Positions 36,595-45,949 of a DNA stretch of 64,000 nucleotides are shown piece by piece (position 1 is the first letter of the stretch; each line of letters starts with the position of its first letter). A program made the translations under genes and the position numbers. Source of the stretch: Promethearchaeota archaeon (GTDB taxonomy: Archaea > Asgardarchaeota > Lokiarchaeia > Sigyniarchaeales > SOKP01); the NCBI GenBank assembly GCA_019894975.1, contig JAGXNO010000012.1, positions 1 through 64,000 of the forward strand, in the 5' to 3' direction. The notes beneath the pieces are model-generated. The model was not told where the DNA came from, ran no database searches, and saw only the letters and a list, made by a program, of their open reading frames with translations.

Positions 36595-36978
36595 GTGAAA
36601 ATACTCCAAGATATTTGGATAATACATAAATCGGGAATAGTGATCTTTCACAGAGCTTTTACAGAGTCTATGTCGCCTCAGGCATTTGGAGCTATGATGA
36701 GTGCACTTAACTCTTTTGCAGAGCAATTGACTGAAGGAGGATTATCTAATTTTGAACTATATAACAAAAAATTTACAATAGTTAAGAAACTTTATCTTAC
36801 GTTTATAGCTAATTCATCAAAAGAATATAATCAGAAAAAAATTAATCGCGAATTAGAAAAAATATCAAAGAAATTCTTAAAGTCCTACTCTAAGGACTTA
36901 GAAAATTATCAAGGTCAGATAGGAGCATTCACTCAGTTTGAACAATTAATTAAAGATTCCTTAGAGGAAAGTACCTAA
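36595..36978 (+). CDS. Stand-alone HKSGI (longin/roadblock-like) domain protein
   Basis: The 127 residues begin with a strand pattern IWIIHKSGIVIFHRAF (His 11) that matches the soluble domain of the two 7TM proteins at 17234 and 18441. A helix (GAMMSALNSFAEQL), strands FTIVKKLYLTFIA and a helix ending GQIGAFTQFEQLIKD follow. The fold order fits longin or roadblock domains, which bind small GTPases; this is an inference. GTG 36595 has AGGGGA upstream. It is co-oriented with ubiX and convergent with the isomerase gene. Confidence 0.65.
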   Translation: MKILQDIWIIHKSGIVIFHRAFTESMSPQAFGAMMSALNSFAEQLTEGGLSNFELYNKKFTIVKKLYLTFIANSSKEYNQKKINRELEKISKKFLKSYSKDLENYQGQIGAFTQFEQLIKDSLEEST

Positions 36979-36993
36979 AAAAGTTTGATATAA

Positions 36994-38112
36994 TCATTGG
37001 TTCAACCATCTATAAAATTCACCAAGAATTACAAATTTATCATTATTATTTTTTAGTTTAGTTATATTATCTAGATTCAATAACCATAGACATGAACGTA
37101 GCTCATTTTTTAACGTTTTTATTTCTTTAACTGTATTAGAGATAGTATTAGCTTTTCGATCTTTCCATGCAGATTGAAGAAAGTTATAAGCAAACCCTCC
37201 AACATCAGCCCCTAATGCTAAAGATTTAGCAATGTCTATACCTGTTCTTAATCCCCCTGTAGCAATTATTATTTTTTGAGAAACTTTTCTAACATATATG
37301 ATACTAATTGGTGTTGGGATTCCCCATTCTCTAAAGGTTTCCGCAGGATCTCGAGTAAATTTTTGATTATTGAAGTTTTTTCTTTTTGATTCAATTGCCG
37401 CAAAACTCGTTCCACCTGCTCCTCCGATATCAAAACCATCAAATCCCAGTTTATCAAGGTTTAATGCTAAATCTTGGTTAAAGCCGGTTCCAACCTCTTT
37501 TGCAATTATTGGAATATCATAGGTTTCTCGGATGTTCTTAAAATTTCTACGAAAGAGTTTATACGATATATCCCCTTTGTCTTGAACCAATTCATGTAGA
37601 ATGTTTAGATGAATCGCCATTACATCAGCATTTACCATTTCTATACATCTCTTGAAATTTTCAACTTTAAAATCTTCACTACTGACTTGGCCAATTCCAA
37701 TGTTTCCAATTATGGGTATAGTAGGTGCGACTTTACGGGTAATCTCAAATGAATCTAATAAAGTAGAATCTTCAATTCCAGCACGTTGACTTCCGACACT
37801 CATAATAATATTTTCTTCCTCTGCCGCTTTTGCTAGTATTTCATTAATCTCTTTTGAGACGGGATGACCACCAGTAATTGCAGAGATACAGATTGGAGCA
37901 GAAATTATCTTATCATAGAATTTCATAGTAAGATCAATTTCGTCAAAATCTATGTCTGGAACAGGGTGATGTATTAGTTTCATATCCCTAAAATAATTTT
38001 TAGAATGTTGTACGTCATATTCTAAGGCTATTCTGAGATGTTCTATTTTTCTGTCCATTATCTCTTTCGGGTTATTCTCCTTTGACATTTCTTTCCTCTC
38101 TATTTCAGTCAT
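36994..38112 (-). CDS. fni: Isopentenyl-diphosphate delta-isomerase, type 2 (FMN)
   Basis: Interconverts IPP and DMAPP using reduced FMN. The 372 residues carry RKIEHLRIALEYDVQ at the start, the FMN contacts ISAITGGHP and MSVGSQRAG, the Gln-bearing HLNILHELVQ, KEVGTGFN, the FDIGGAGGTSFAAIE loop and IIATGGLRTG. It is the last gene of the minus-strand mevalonate operon, 16 bp after the kinase. It supplies DMAPP to the prenyl synthase encoded on the other strand. Confidence 0.95.
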   Translation of the reverse strand: MTEIERKEMSKENNPKEIMDRKIEHLRIALEYDVQHSKNYFRDMKLIHHPVPDIDFDEIDLTMKFYDKIISAPICISAITGGHPVSKEINEILAKAAEEENIIMSVGSQRAGIEDSTLLDSFEITRKVAPTIPIIGNIGIGQVSSEDFKVENFKRCIEMVNADVMAIHLNILHELVQDKGDISYKLFRRNFKNIRETYDIPIIAKEVGTGFNQDLALNLDKLGFDGFDIGGAGGTSFAAIESKRKNFNNQKFTRDPAETFREWGIPTPISIIYVRKVSQKIIIATGGLRTGIDIAKSLALGADVGGFAYNFLQSAWKDRKANTISNTVKEIKTLKNELRSCLWLLNLDNITKLKNNNDKFVILGEFYRWLNQ

Positions 38113-38128
38113 TTTAATAAAAACAATC

Positions 38129-38968
38129 CTAATTGTTAATTTTTACTACTGTACAAATTACACTTTGATTTTTTAATGATTTGAATATATAATTTTTCTT
38201 CAACCCATTCAGAATTTGTACAAGAATATTGAAATTACAGATATCCTTAATTGAGTTAATTTTTCCTTTAATCCCTCCTGTAACATCGATTTTTTGTCCT
38301 AAATCTGCTAAATTCAAAGAGTTTAAATCACTTGAAAGGATTTCAGGTACAAGTTTAATATTTTTATTCTTATTATCTTGAGTATTAATGAATATTCCAT
38401 CAGTTTCTATAGCGAAAATAACTTTTGAGATACGATATTTCTTTAATTCTTCACATAACTTGAAAATAATTTGATCTCCTGAAATTATAGAAAATGAACC
38501 TTGTTTATCAAAAATAATATCTCCATATAAAATTGGAAGTATATTAAGGTCTAACATAGTTTCAATTATATCAAGTGAGTTATTTATCGTATTACCTGAG
38601 TCATTTATAAAAATACTTGAGGGTTGAATCGATAAAGCAGGATAATTCCTTTCTAAAAACAAGTTAACTAGATAAGAATTAAATTTAACCATAGCCTGAT
38701 GAGTCTCAGTTAATCCAAAAATTTGATTTGGGACAGATGTATTTAACCCATTCAAAATTTCATATTTTTTTGCGAGTGGATGCCCAAAAGAACCACCGCC
38801 ATGGATTAAAATAATTTTTGCATTAGCATTAATTATTTGATCGACTGCGCTCTTAACTATTTCTTCTCTGACAGATAAGGGTTTTTCTTTATCAGTGAGT
38901 AACCCCCCACCTAATTTTAAAAGTATCACATCGTTTTCTTCTTTCAAATTCAACTCTCTCTTATCCAA
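38129..38968 (-). CDS. ipk: Isopentenyl phosphate kinase
   Basis: Phosphorylates isopentenyl phosphate to IPP, the last step of the archaeal mevalonate route. An amino-acid-kinase fold of 279 residues: ILLKLGGGLLTDK near the start, HGGGSFGHPLAKKY (56-69) with the His that marks IPK, ILYGDIIFDKQG, and VTGGIKGKI for nucleotide binding. Its first 8 bp overlap the mevalonate kinase stop, indicating translational coupling. Confidence 0.93.
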   Translation of the reverse strand: MDKRELNLKEENDVILLKLGGGLLTDKEKPLSVREEIVKSAVDQIINANAKIILIHGGGSFGHPLAKKYEILNGLNTSVPNQIFGLTETHQAMVKFNSYLVNLFLERNYPALSIQPSSIFINDSGNTINNSLDIIETMLDLNILPILYGDIIFDKQGSFSIISGDQIIFKLCEELKKYRISKVIFAIETDGIFINTQDNKNKNIKLVPEILSSDLNSLNLADLGQKIDVTGGIKGKINSIKDICNFNILVQILNGLKKNYIFKSLKNQSVICTVVKINN

Positions 38969-39896
38969 TCATAGTTTTCCAGGCATCATATCCTTTAGTC
39001 TCGATTGCTTTAGAAATTTTTAATTGAGATTCTTCATTTTCTGCCACAGCAATAACTAAACCACCTCGGCCTGTTCCCGTCATTTTAGCCCCGAGTGCTC
39101 CGGTTTGTAATGCTATATCAACTAACTTTTCATTCGCTTCTCCTGAAACCGTAATTTCCCTAAGAAGATTTTGGTTTTCATTCATTAATGTTCCTGTTTT
39201 ATTAATATCCCCATTAATTAATGCAACTTTTGCTTCTTCAGCTATGATCTTATATTTTTTAAAAATTTTTTCAAACTTTTCTGGATTTTCTTCCTTCAAA
39301 CGTCGAACATCAGCAACGACTTCTGTCGTAGATGCTGTGATTCCTGAATTTGCTATGACGAGATGCATTTTTTTAGAAGCTTTCATACGATCCATAGTAT
39401 TTTTACTCCCACTCAAACTTTTTATGAACCATATTAATCCCCCATAAGTGGAAGCAGTATTATCAATTCCAGAAGGAGTTCCATGGTAAGCTTTTTCTCC
39501 TTCATATGCAGTTTTGTTTATTTTTTCATCATCCAACTTAAGATCAAAAGTATCATTAAACGCACGAGCCAAGGATGTACATTGAGCTGCAGAAGCACCC
39601 ACACCACTTGCAGCCATTAAATTGCCTTTGAATGTTATCTCGAGTTTCTGATTTGTTATATCTATATTTAAATGCTCGATTACATTTTGTATAGAACGCA
39701 TAGCTTCATCTTTTTTTTTCTTTTTATATCCGGGAGTAGCAGGTCTTTGATCGTCTACAGTCCACCCATTACCTTCTACAACTTTAACATTTGCAATTGT
39801 ATAGGTATCTAATGCTGATGCAATTGCTGGAAGTCCATAAACGACAAAATGTTCCCCGAATAAGATAGTCTTCCCATATCCTTTCCCTATACCCAT
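38961..39896 (-). CDS. mvk: Mevalonate kinase
   Basis: ATP-dependent phosphorylation of mevalonate to mevalonate 5-phosphate. A GHMP kinase of 311 residues: GKTILFGEHFVVYGLPA at the N-terminus, the ATP loop MAASGVGASAAQC, the catalytic segment YHGTPSGIDNTAS and the third motif TGTGRGGLVIA. The start ATG directly abuts the stop codon of the dehydratase small subunit gene, and its end overlaps ipk by 8 bp. Confidence 0.95.
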   Translation of the reverse strand: MGIGKGYGKTILFGEHFVVYGLPAIASALDTYTIANVKVVEGNGWTVDDQRPATPGYKKKKKDEAMRSIQNVIEHLNIDITNQKLEITFKGNLMAASGVGASAAQCTSLARAFNDTFDLKLDDEKINKTAYEGEKAYHGTPSGIDNTASTYGGLIWFIKSLSGSKNTMDRMKASKKMHLVIANSGITASTTEVVADVRRLKEENPEKFEKIFKKYKIIAEEAKVALINGDINKTGTLMNENQNLLREITVSGEANEKLVDIALQTGALGAKMTGTGRGGLVIAVAENEESQLKISKAIETKGYDAWKTMIG

Positions 39897-40286
39897 TTAT
39901 TTTACCTCCACAAATCCTTCTGCCCCATTAACAACTAATTTTTGCCCAGTTTTTATATTACTGATGTCAATTTTATCTACACAAGGAATTTCACTAATAA
40001 TACAACCAACAGCTATGATAGTATCAATCTGCTCGTTTACGATTGCAACCGGAGCTGTGTTATTTTTCTTCATTCTATACATAGTATATGAACCCACTGT
40101 TGATCCTTTTCCTGATGGAAAGACTAATACTTTTCCTGTTATAGATTGACCTTCAAGTTCGTGACCTACCTCAACCACTTTACCAGTATCTGGATCAACA
40201 CCACCATAAAAGGAAATTCCATCTTTTGTTACAATTGCTTCTGCTTCGACTGTTCCTTTATAAATTTTTCTTCCTGATAATTTCAT
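39897..40286 (-). CDS. Phosphomevalonate dehydratase, small subunit (AcnX/DUF126)
   Basis: The 129-residue DUF126 protein forms the swivelling domain of the AcnX-type hydrolyase. Conserved segments: ITGKVLVFPSGKGSTVGSYT, with the active-site Ser, and IAVGCIISEIPCVDKID. In archaea the large and small subunits turn mevalonate 5-phosphate into trans-anhydromevalonate 5-phosphate. It overlaps the large subunit gene by 4 bp (ATGA), so the two are made together. Confidence 0.92.
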   Translation of the reverse strand: MKLSGRKIYKGTVEAEAIVTKDGISFYGGVDPDTGKVVEVGHELEGQSITGKVLVFPSGKGSTVGSYTMYRMKKNNTAPVAIVNEQIDTIIAVGCIISEIPCVDKIDISNIKTGQKLVVNGAEGFVEVK

Positions 40287-41476
40287 TTGGTGGCCTCCTC
40301 AATACATTGTTCAATTGATCCAATTTTTACTTTAAACTTGTTTTTTGCACGACCATAATAGCATGCTTTTGCTGAATCCACCATAATCCCCTTGAAACGG
40401 CCTTTTATAGGAGCGACAACGCAACACGTATCTGCTGCAAATTTGGCTCCTGCATTTTCTATAATTTTAGAGTATCCCGCTTCATCCGCAATTCTTTTTG
40501 TGGGTCGTGCTGTTGTAATCCAGAATTCTTTCATTACTCTCTTTCCTTTCAATAGATGAGCTATGTTTGCAATTTCATGAATTGATGCATGAGGACAACC
40601 AATACTAACAAAATCGATTTCAAGATCCTCATCAATCAGTTCAGAGCGAGTTTTATTCAGATCATCCTGGGTGATTCTAAATGAAATCTTATCTGGTCTA
40701 GGATATTTATCATACTCAGGAGTTATCGTTTCCATGTGAAACAAAGCAGTTCCTCCATATGTTGCAACGGAAGCACAAAACGATTTTAGTTCCTCAACGG
40801 TTGCACTTGAAATACCGGTTATGAAGGGGATTTTCTTACCCAATTCAACTAATTTATCCCCAATTATTTTTCCTAAAACACCAAATTGATCTGTTCCTAT
40901 AATTTGAGCGTTTACTTCAATTAATACTTCACTGTGACGGTTTTCTTCTAAATGATATCCATATCTTGGCGTTTTTCCAGTTATTGCTGCTGCTAAAGCA
41001 CTAGGACCTCCTTCACGATTTGTTCGAGCACCAATAACTGAATTAGCATAACAAACAGCACTACTTTCTGCCCAAGCAAGATGTTGACCAAAATGTGGGG
41101 TATTTCCAATTAAATAGGGGGTACAAGAACATGTAGTTATTATCCCCATCTTAGCAAAAGCATCTATTGCCCGATTTTGGTTTTTTGCGAATTCTTTATC
41201 AATTCCTAATACTTCCCAATTCTCTCGATCCATTCCAGCAGGATTAAGGGTAGTTAAAACCCTGACCTTTCCATCTTCTGCCATTTCGCTTAAGAACTCT
41301 AATCCCGCTTCCCCAAGATTAGCATATGAAACTCCCGCTATTTGAACACTGATAACATCAACCATATTTTCAGCTTCAAATATCTCACCTAATGCAGTTA
41401 AAATCTCCATTGATTTTTTAGCTGCTTTCCCAAATTTACCTTCGAGCATACCTCGTTCTTCAGGGGTTAAATCCAT
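40283..41476 (-). CDS. Phosphomevalonate dehydratase, large subunit (AcnX/DUF521)
   Basis: AcnX-family aconitase relative of 397 residues. Visible segments: TPEERGMLEGKFG at the start, CSCTPYLIGNTPHFGQHLAWAE in two parts of the active site, GARTNREGGPSALAAAITG, IGCPHASIHEI and DTCCVVAPIKGRF. The scattered Cys (in CSC, GCPH and TCC) would hold the Fe-S cluster. With the small subunit it removes water from mevalonate 5-phosphate, the step that defines the archaeal mevalonate pathway. Neighbours on both sides belong to that pathway, which makes this function more likely than proline-analogue dehydration by other AcnX proteins. Confidence 0.92.
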   Translation of the reverse strand: MDLTPEERGMLEGKFGKAAKKSMEILTALGEIFEAENMVDVISVQIAGVSYANLGEAGLEFLSEMAEDGKVRVLTTLNPAGMDRENWEVLGIDKEFAKNQNRAIDAFAKMGIITTCSCTPYLIGNTPHFGQHLAWAESSAVCYANSVIGARTNREGGPSALAAAITGKTPRYGYHLEENRHSEVLIEVNAQIIGTDQFGVLGKIIGDKLVELGKKIPFITGISSATVEELKSFCASVATYGGTALFHMETITPEYDKYPRPDKISFRITQDDLNKTRSELIDEDLEIDFVSIGCPHASIHEIANIAHLLKGKRVMKEFWITTARPTKRIADEAGYSKIIENAGAKFAADTCCVVAPIKGRFKGIMVDSAKACYYGRAKNKFKVKIGSIEQCIEEATK

Positions 41477-41494
41477 TATTTTTCACTCCGAGTT

Positions 41495-42796
41495 TTAAAA
41501 ATATTTGTTTACATCAACTTTAGGAAAGTCTGCTAAATCAAAACTCTTCCCTTTAACTACAAGTGGTTTAGTAAAGTCAAAACCCATTTTAGTGGTCATT
41601 TTCGTTCCGGGTTCCGCACTTGGATCTAGACTGCTTCCTGGTTCTTTTTCTTTTATAATCATACGGGAATCGCCTTGAAATCGAGTTGCCATAGCCCATT
41701 CTACAGACAAAGGATCATAAATATCAATATCTTTATCCACAATAAACACATGTTTACAGCTAGTGTGTCCTGTAAATGCCCCTTCAATTGCTTTTTTTCC
41801 ATCTTCTTCTGATTGCTTATCAATCTGAACTATAGCATGCAACCAAGAACACCCACCAGGATTAACGTTTACATCCAAGCACTTCACACCAGTTTCATTT
41901 ACTTCTTTAAAGATAGTGGGTTCCCGAGGCATACCCATTAATAATTTGTGTTCAAGAGCTCCTGGTAATAATGCTTGCCAGATTGCATCCTTCCGATGAG
42001 TTATTTTTTTTACTTCAAAAATAGGTTCTTCCCTAATGGCATCATAAGTCTCTGTTAAATCGACAAAGGGTCCTTCAAAGTGCCGTTGTTCTAAATAAAC
42101 TCGACCTTCCAAAATAAATTCTGCCTCTGCAGGTATTAAAAGATCAACTGATTTTGCTTTTACTACCTTAATAGGTTCCAAAGCATTGGCAATATGCAAT
42201 TCATCAACTCCAATATCTACTGAAGTTGCTCCAGCAATTAAGATATTAGGAGTATTTCCTATACAAAAGGCTACATCTAATTCTCCATTTTTTTCTAAAA
42301 ATTTAGAAAAATGACGACCCTTCACTATTCGAGTAGCAAAACTATCTTTTGAAAACTGCATTGCTCGATGGAAATCTAAGTTTTGCCCATAATCAGGATC
42401 TCTCGTCACACAAACCGCGGAACTAATGTAATTTCCACCATCATTTTCGCAATGAAATAATATAGGAATTTTGTCTAAATCAACATTAGATTCAACAATT
42501 TCCTGACAAGGGGCTTTAGTTACAATTTCTGGAGCCGTACGCTTCTCAATTGCTTCTGAAAGCATTGGTATGAGATCAGCGGTTGTTACACCGAAATATG
42601 AAGCAACAACATTCTTTGTACAGAACACATTACCAGCCACCCGAAATTCTGATTCTTTTATATTGTTAAATATTACAGGAGTTGGCTCAACCTCCTTTAA
42701 AATCCCAGAAATTTCTAGCTTTCGGGATACTTCTACATCTACTTTTCGAAGTATTCCTTTATTATCAATTTTTTCTAAATATTCTCTAAATCCCAT
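41495..42796 (-). CDS. UbiD-family anhydromevalonate phosphate decarboxylase
   Basis: UbiD-type decarboxylases use prenyl-FMN. This one, of 433 residues, shows FREYLEKIDNKGILRKV, KIPILFHCENDGGNYISS, AISSA-like core segments around CIGNTPNILIAGA, the long EGPFVDLTETYD region and the C-terminal GDSRMIIKEKEPGSS. In the archaeal pathway the family member decarboxylates trans-anhydromevalonate 5-phosphate to isopentenyl phosphate. That role is inferred from position: 18 bp upstream of the dehydratase, with ubiX nearby. Confidence 0.9.
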   Translation of the reverse strand: MGFREYLEKIDNKGILRKVDVEVSRKLEISGILKEVEPTPVIFNNIKESEFRVAGNVFCTKNVVASYFGVTTADLIPMLSEAIEKRTAPEIVTKAPCQEIVESNVDLDKIPILFHCENDGGNYISSAVCVTRDPDYGQNLDFHRAMQFSKDSFATRIVKGRHFSKFLEKNGELDVAFCIGNTPNILIAGATSVDIGVDELHIANALEPIKVVKAKSVDLLIPAEAEFILEGRVYLEQRHFEGPFVDLTETYDAIREEPIFEVKKITHRKDAIWQALLPGALEHKLLMGMPREPTIFKEVNETGVKCLDVNVNPGGCSWLHAIVQIDKQSEEDGKKAIEGAFTGHTSCKHVFIVDKDIDIYDPLSVEWAMATRFQGDSRMIIKEKEPGSSLDPSAEPGTKMTTKMGFDFTKPLVVKGKSFDLADFPKVDVNKYF

Positions 42797-42885
42797 AATG
42801 ATATCCTTCCATACTTGTTTATTTTGATAATTTAAATAATATAGTGGTCTTTTTTAGAGGAGTTAAAGAACCACTTTTTATAAAA

Positions 42886-44166
42886 CTAAAGGTTTTCACC
42901 TTCACTTAATTTTTTCAGGATTTCTTTTGCAATATCAACCCTTATTTTATTCTCCTCAATCATTTTCTTTGCTACTTTTTCTACCAAATTTTCAGGCACA
43001 CCAGCGATTTTCGCTATATTCCGAGAATGAAGTGCCATATGACCTTTTTGGATACCTTCTGAGGCCAATGCTCTTAATGCTGCAACATTTTGGGCTAACC
43101 CAAGCGCCGCACATACTTGTGAAAGCTCATTTGCGCTTTCTACATTCAAAATTTTTAACGCTATACGCGCCATAGGATGAATTTTTGTCATTCCCCCTAT
43201 AATTCCGAGAGCAAGAGGAACCTCAATTTCTCCAACTAAATTTCCCTTTGAATCCAATGCAAATTTTGTCAATGGGGAATACTGTCCACTTAAAGAAGCA
43301 TAAGCGTGAGCACCTGATTCGATAGCTCTTGTATCATTACCAGTTGCCATTGTTAATGCAACGATTCCATTCATTATACCTTTATTATGTGTGGTAGCAC
43401 GATAAGGATCAGCTGCAGCAAATTCATACGCATTCAATATTCCTTCCACTACTTCGGAACCGCCTAGTAGTTCCTTATCAAATGTTGCTTTACTCTTAGC
43501 AATGCGATGTGTTGCTAGATTCGATAAAATCCGCAAATAAATTTTTCCTTTAGTGAGTTCTTCAATAAAAGGACTAATGGCTTCTGCCATAGTATTAACT
43601 ACATTAGCCCCCATAGCATCCAGAACATTTACTAACAAATGAATAATTAACATCTTACCCTTTCCTGTTTTTAAATCTCGGAGCTCCAAATCAAGGGCAC
43701 CACCACCCAATTTATTTAATAGTGGATCTTGTTCATTTGCGATTTTTAAAATTTGATCTTTATTATCGGAGATTAATTTTTTTGCGGATTCAATATCATG
43801 TATTTGGGTTATTTGAATCTGTGAAATCATAACTGATGGAACATTCTCCGAGTGAAATCCTCCATGCTTTCGAGCCATTCTGGCAGCATTAGATGCCGCT
43901 GCAACAACAGATGGTTCCTCAATAACCATGGGGATGATGTAGTCTTTATTATTGATTTTAAAATTAAAAGCTAAACCCATCGGTAATTGAAAACTTCCAA
44001 CAACATTTTCAATTAGAGTGTCAATCTGACTTGGTTTAAAATAGCCTAATGTGTTTAAAATTTCTATTTCATCTTGATTTAAATTAACAAGCTCAGATAA
44101 CAATTTTCGACGTTCATCCATTGATAATTTGTAAAAACCGGATATATCTGAACGAAATTCTTTCAT
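42886..44166 (-). CDS. mvaA: Hydroxymethylglutaryl-CoA reductase, class II
   Basis: Reduces HMG-CoA to mevalonate. The 426 residues begin SGFYKLSMDERRKLL and contain QLPMGLA, features of class II (bacterial type) reductase. Catalytic residues: Glu in VIEEPSVVAAAS (83/84), Lys in TTHNKGIMNG (K262), Asp in TGNDTRAIE (D278) and His in KGHMALHSRN (376/380). Most archaea have class I instead; class II is known from some lineages such as Archaeoglobus. It heads the tightly packed operon, 89 bp before the decarboxylase. Confidence 0.93.
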   Translation of the reverse strand: MKEFRSDISGFYKLSMDERRKLLSELVNLNQDEIEILNTLGYFKPSQIDTLIENVVGSFQLPMGLAFNFKINNKDYIIPMVIEEPSVVAAASNAARMARKHGGFHSENVPSVMISQIQITQIHDIESAKKLISDNKDQILKIANEQDPLLNKLGGGALDLELRDLKTGKGKMLIIHLLVNVLDAMGANVVNTMAEAISPFIEELTKGKIYLRILSNLATHRIAKSKATFDKELLGGSEVVEGILNAYEFAAADPYRATTHNKGIMNGIVALTMATGNDTRAIESGAHAYASLSGQYSPLTKFALDSKGNLVGEIEVPLALGIIGGMTKIHPMARIALKILNVESANELSQVCAALGLAQNVAALRALASEGIQKGHMALHSRNIAKIAGVPENLVEKVAKKMIEENKIRVDIAKEILKKLSEGENL

Positions 44167-44314
44167 TATCTTTTCACAATTTTAAATATTAATAAGTTTT
44201 TCTAAATCACTGTCAAATTTGGTGATTTCTTTAAAATTGAAGGTTTGTAGTGCGAAGGATTAAAGATATTCTATATTTCATTGGAAGTATTCAAAAATAA
44301 TATTAGGGATAAAA

Positions 44315-45949
44315 TTAATAAACATGGTGTTCGGGAACTCCAATATAAATAGGAGCCCAATTAAGTAATCCTTTAGCATTCACATTTTGTTCATTCTCTG
44401 TTTCTACTCTCCTTATCTCATATTCTAGAGAATTACCTTTACTTACATTACCTGCTACTCTTACCAAGCCTTTGCTTAGATACTTTAAATCGTCAGATGG
44501 TTTTGGAGCAATTGGCTCGGTAGTTAACTTTGCAAATAGGGGAAAAAATCGTTTATGAAATCCAGAATGTCCCTTAGGACAGTTGTCTAATCCACTTATA
44601 TTTGGAATTATACACCCTTCATCACAAAAATGAAGCGTAAAACCTCTTTTGTTATTTAATTCATGTTCAGCAATTTTCCCTACTAATATTATTGGATTCA
44701 AATCACCATTTTTACTTAGCTCATATTCTAGAACGCTTTTCTTATTCTTTAAGTGAATGAAATCATTAATCCATGGTTTTAATTTGATAGCCTCTTCAAA
44801 CCCTTCCTGAATTTTTAGCAATCCTGAAATACAAGTAGCTCCCGAACCATAAGACCCAAAGTAAATTGTGTCGTTAGCATGAGCATGATTTTCAATTAGG
44901 TATATGATCTGTGCCCACAATGCAGCATTGTACATGTTTCCAAAATGCATAGGCACTCGCAATTGAGGGAGTACTCTCGCTTTTATATTGGTATTCACCC
45001 AATTTGAGATTCTTTCTAAAGATGATGATGAAAAACCTCTTTCATTAAGTTTTAGATAAAGATATTCTGGTAAAACTGTAACATCGTGTAGGAAGGCATC
45101 AATTTTCTTCAGGATTGATGATCTAACATTATGTCGTTCAAATTTGGGTAAATCGGTAATATGTTTGATCCAGCGTTTTAAAATGATCTGTTGCATAATT
45201 TTTAATGGTAATTTGGAGAATGGAGCATGAAATGTATAAAAATCTGCATGAAAATCTCCAATACTGCTAACTAAATCGTCATACGCTTTCATTTGAAAGT
45301 CAATATAAGTGCTTTGAGAATAACTTCCAAAAGCTCTCGCATTTTTTTCATTCGCAGGCCTAAAAAAGTCATTTACGTTCCCGGAAATTTTACCGAATTT
45401 ATGACTAAAGGCAGCTATTCTAGGGTTTTTTGAGATAACAAGCCCAATCGCGCCTGAACCTTGTGTAGGTTCACCAGGGGAGCCTAGATGATACCGAGAT
45501 ATGTCGCTACTGATTACAAGGGCTTTGTTTACCATCCCTTTTTCAATCATTGCGATTGCATTAAGAATTGCTAGCGTACCACCTGCACAGGCGTTGTACG
45601 TATCCATAGTTAAGCTATTGGGCGATATCCCCAGCATTTCGCCAAATATATTTGATATACTCTTAGCAGCATATACTTCAGTTTCTGTTCCTACGAATAA
45701 AGCATCGATGCTCTTAGGGGCGATGCCCCCTCTTTGTAAAGCATTATATCCTGCCTTGAGTCCCAAAGATATTATATCTTCGTCAGAATCAACGACACGC
45801 ATTTCTTTAGATAAAAGGCCTTTTGAATACTTTGCCGGATCTACGCCCCTTGTTATTGCAAGATCCTCGAGCTTTACGAAATTCCGTGGAGCGTGGAATC
45901 CTAGACTGTCAATTCCAATTTTTGAAAACAGATGATCATCAGAAATCAT
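44315..45949 (-). CDS. mvaS: Hydroxymethylglutaryl-CoA synthase, bacterial/eukaryotic type, with extra C-terminal domain
   Basis: Condenses acetyl-CoA with acetoacetyl-CoA. Thiolase-fold sequence with Glu in VGTETEV (E89), Cys in TYNACAGGTL (C121) and His in YTFHAPFSK (H241); the GEPTQGSGAIGLV and DFFRP segments follow bacterial MvaS. Bacterial enzymes have about 390 residues, this one 544. The surplus is a C-terminal part of about 145 residues after the GSYGSGA motif, with HFCDEGC and NCPKGHSGFH, possibly a metal site. Archaeal-type HMGS is usually about 350 residues and next to a thiolase and DUF35 gene; neither is here. It is 148 bp upstream of the reductase. Confidence 0.9.
   Translation of the reverse strand: MISDDHLFSKIGIDSLGFHAPRNFVKLEDLAITRGVDPAKYSKGLLSKEMRVVDSDEDIISLGLKAGYNALQRGGIAPKSIDALFVGTETEVYAAKSISNIFGEMLGISPNSLTMDTYNACAGGTLAILNAIAMIEKGMVNKALVISSDISRYHLGSPGEPTQGSGAIGLVISKNPRIAAFSHKFGKISGNVNDFFRPANEKNARAFGSYSQSTYIDFQMKAYDDLVSSIGDFHADFYTFHAPFSKLPLKIMQQIILKRWIKHITDLPKFERHNVRSSILKKIDAFLHDVTVLPEYLYLKLNERGFSSSSLERISNWVNTNIKARVLPQLRVPMHFGNMYNAALWAQIIYLIENHAHANDTIYFGSYGSGATCISGLLKIQEGFEEAIKLKPWINDFIHLKNKKSVLEYELSKNGDLNPIILVGKIAEHELNNKRGFTLHFCDEGCIIPNISGLDNCPKGHSGFHKRFFPLFAKLTTEPIAPKPSDDLKYLSKGLVRVAGNVSKGNSLEYEIRRVETENEQNVNAKGLLNWAPIYIGVPEHHVY

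Noticed and set aside
42927-45935. Plus-strand ORFs opposite HMG-CoA reductase and synthase
   Set aside because: Shadows of real genes on the other strand, without ribosome sites or recognisable motifs.
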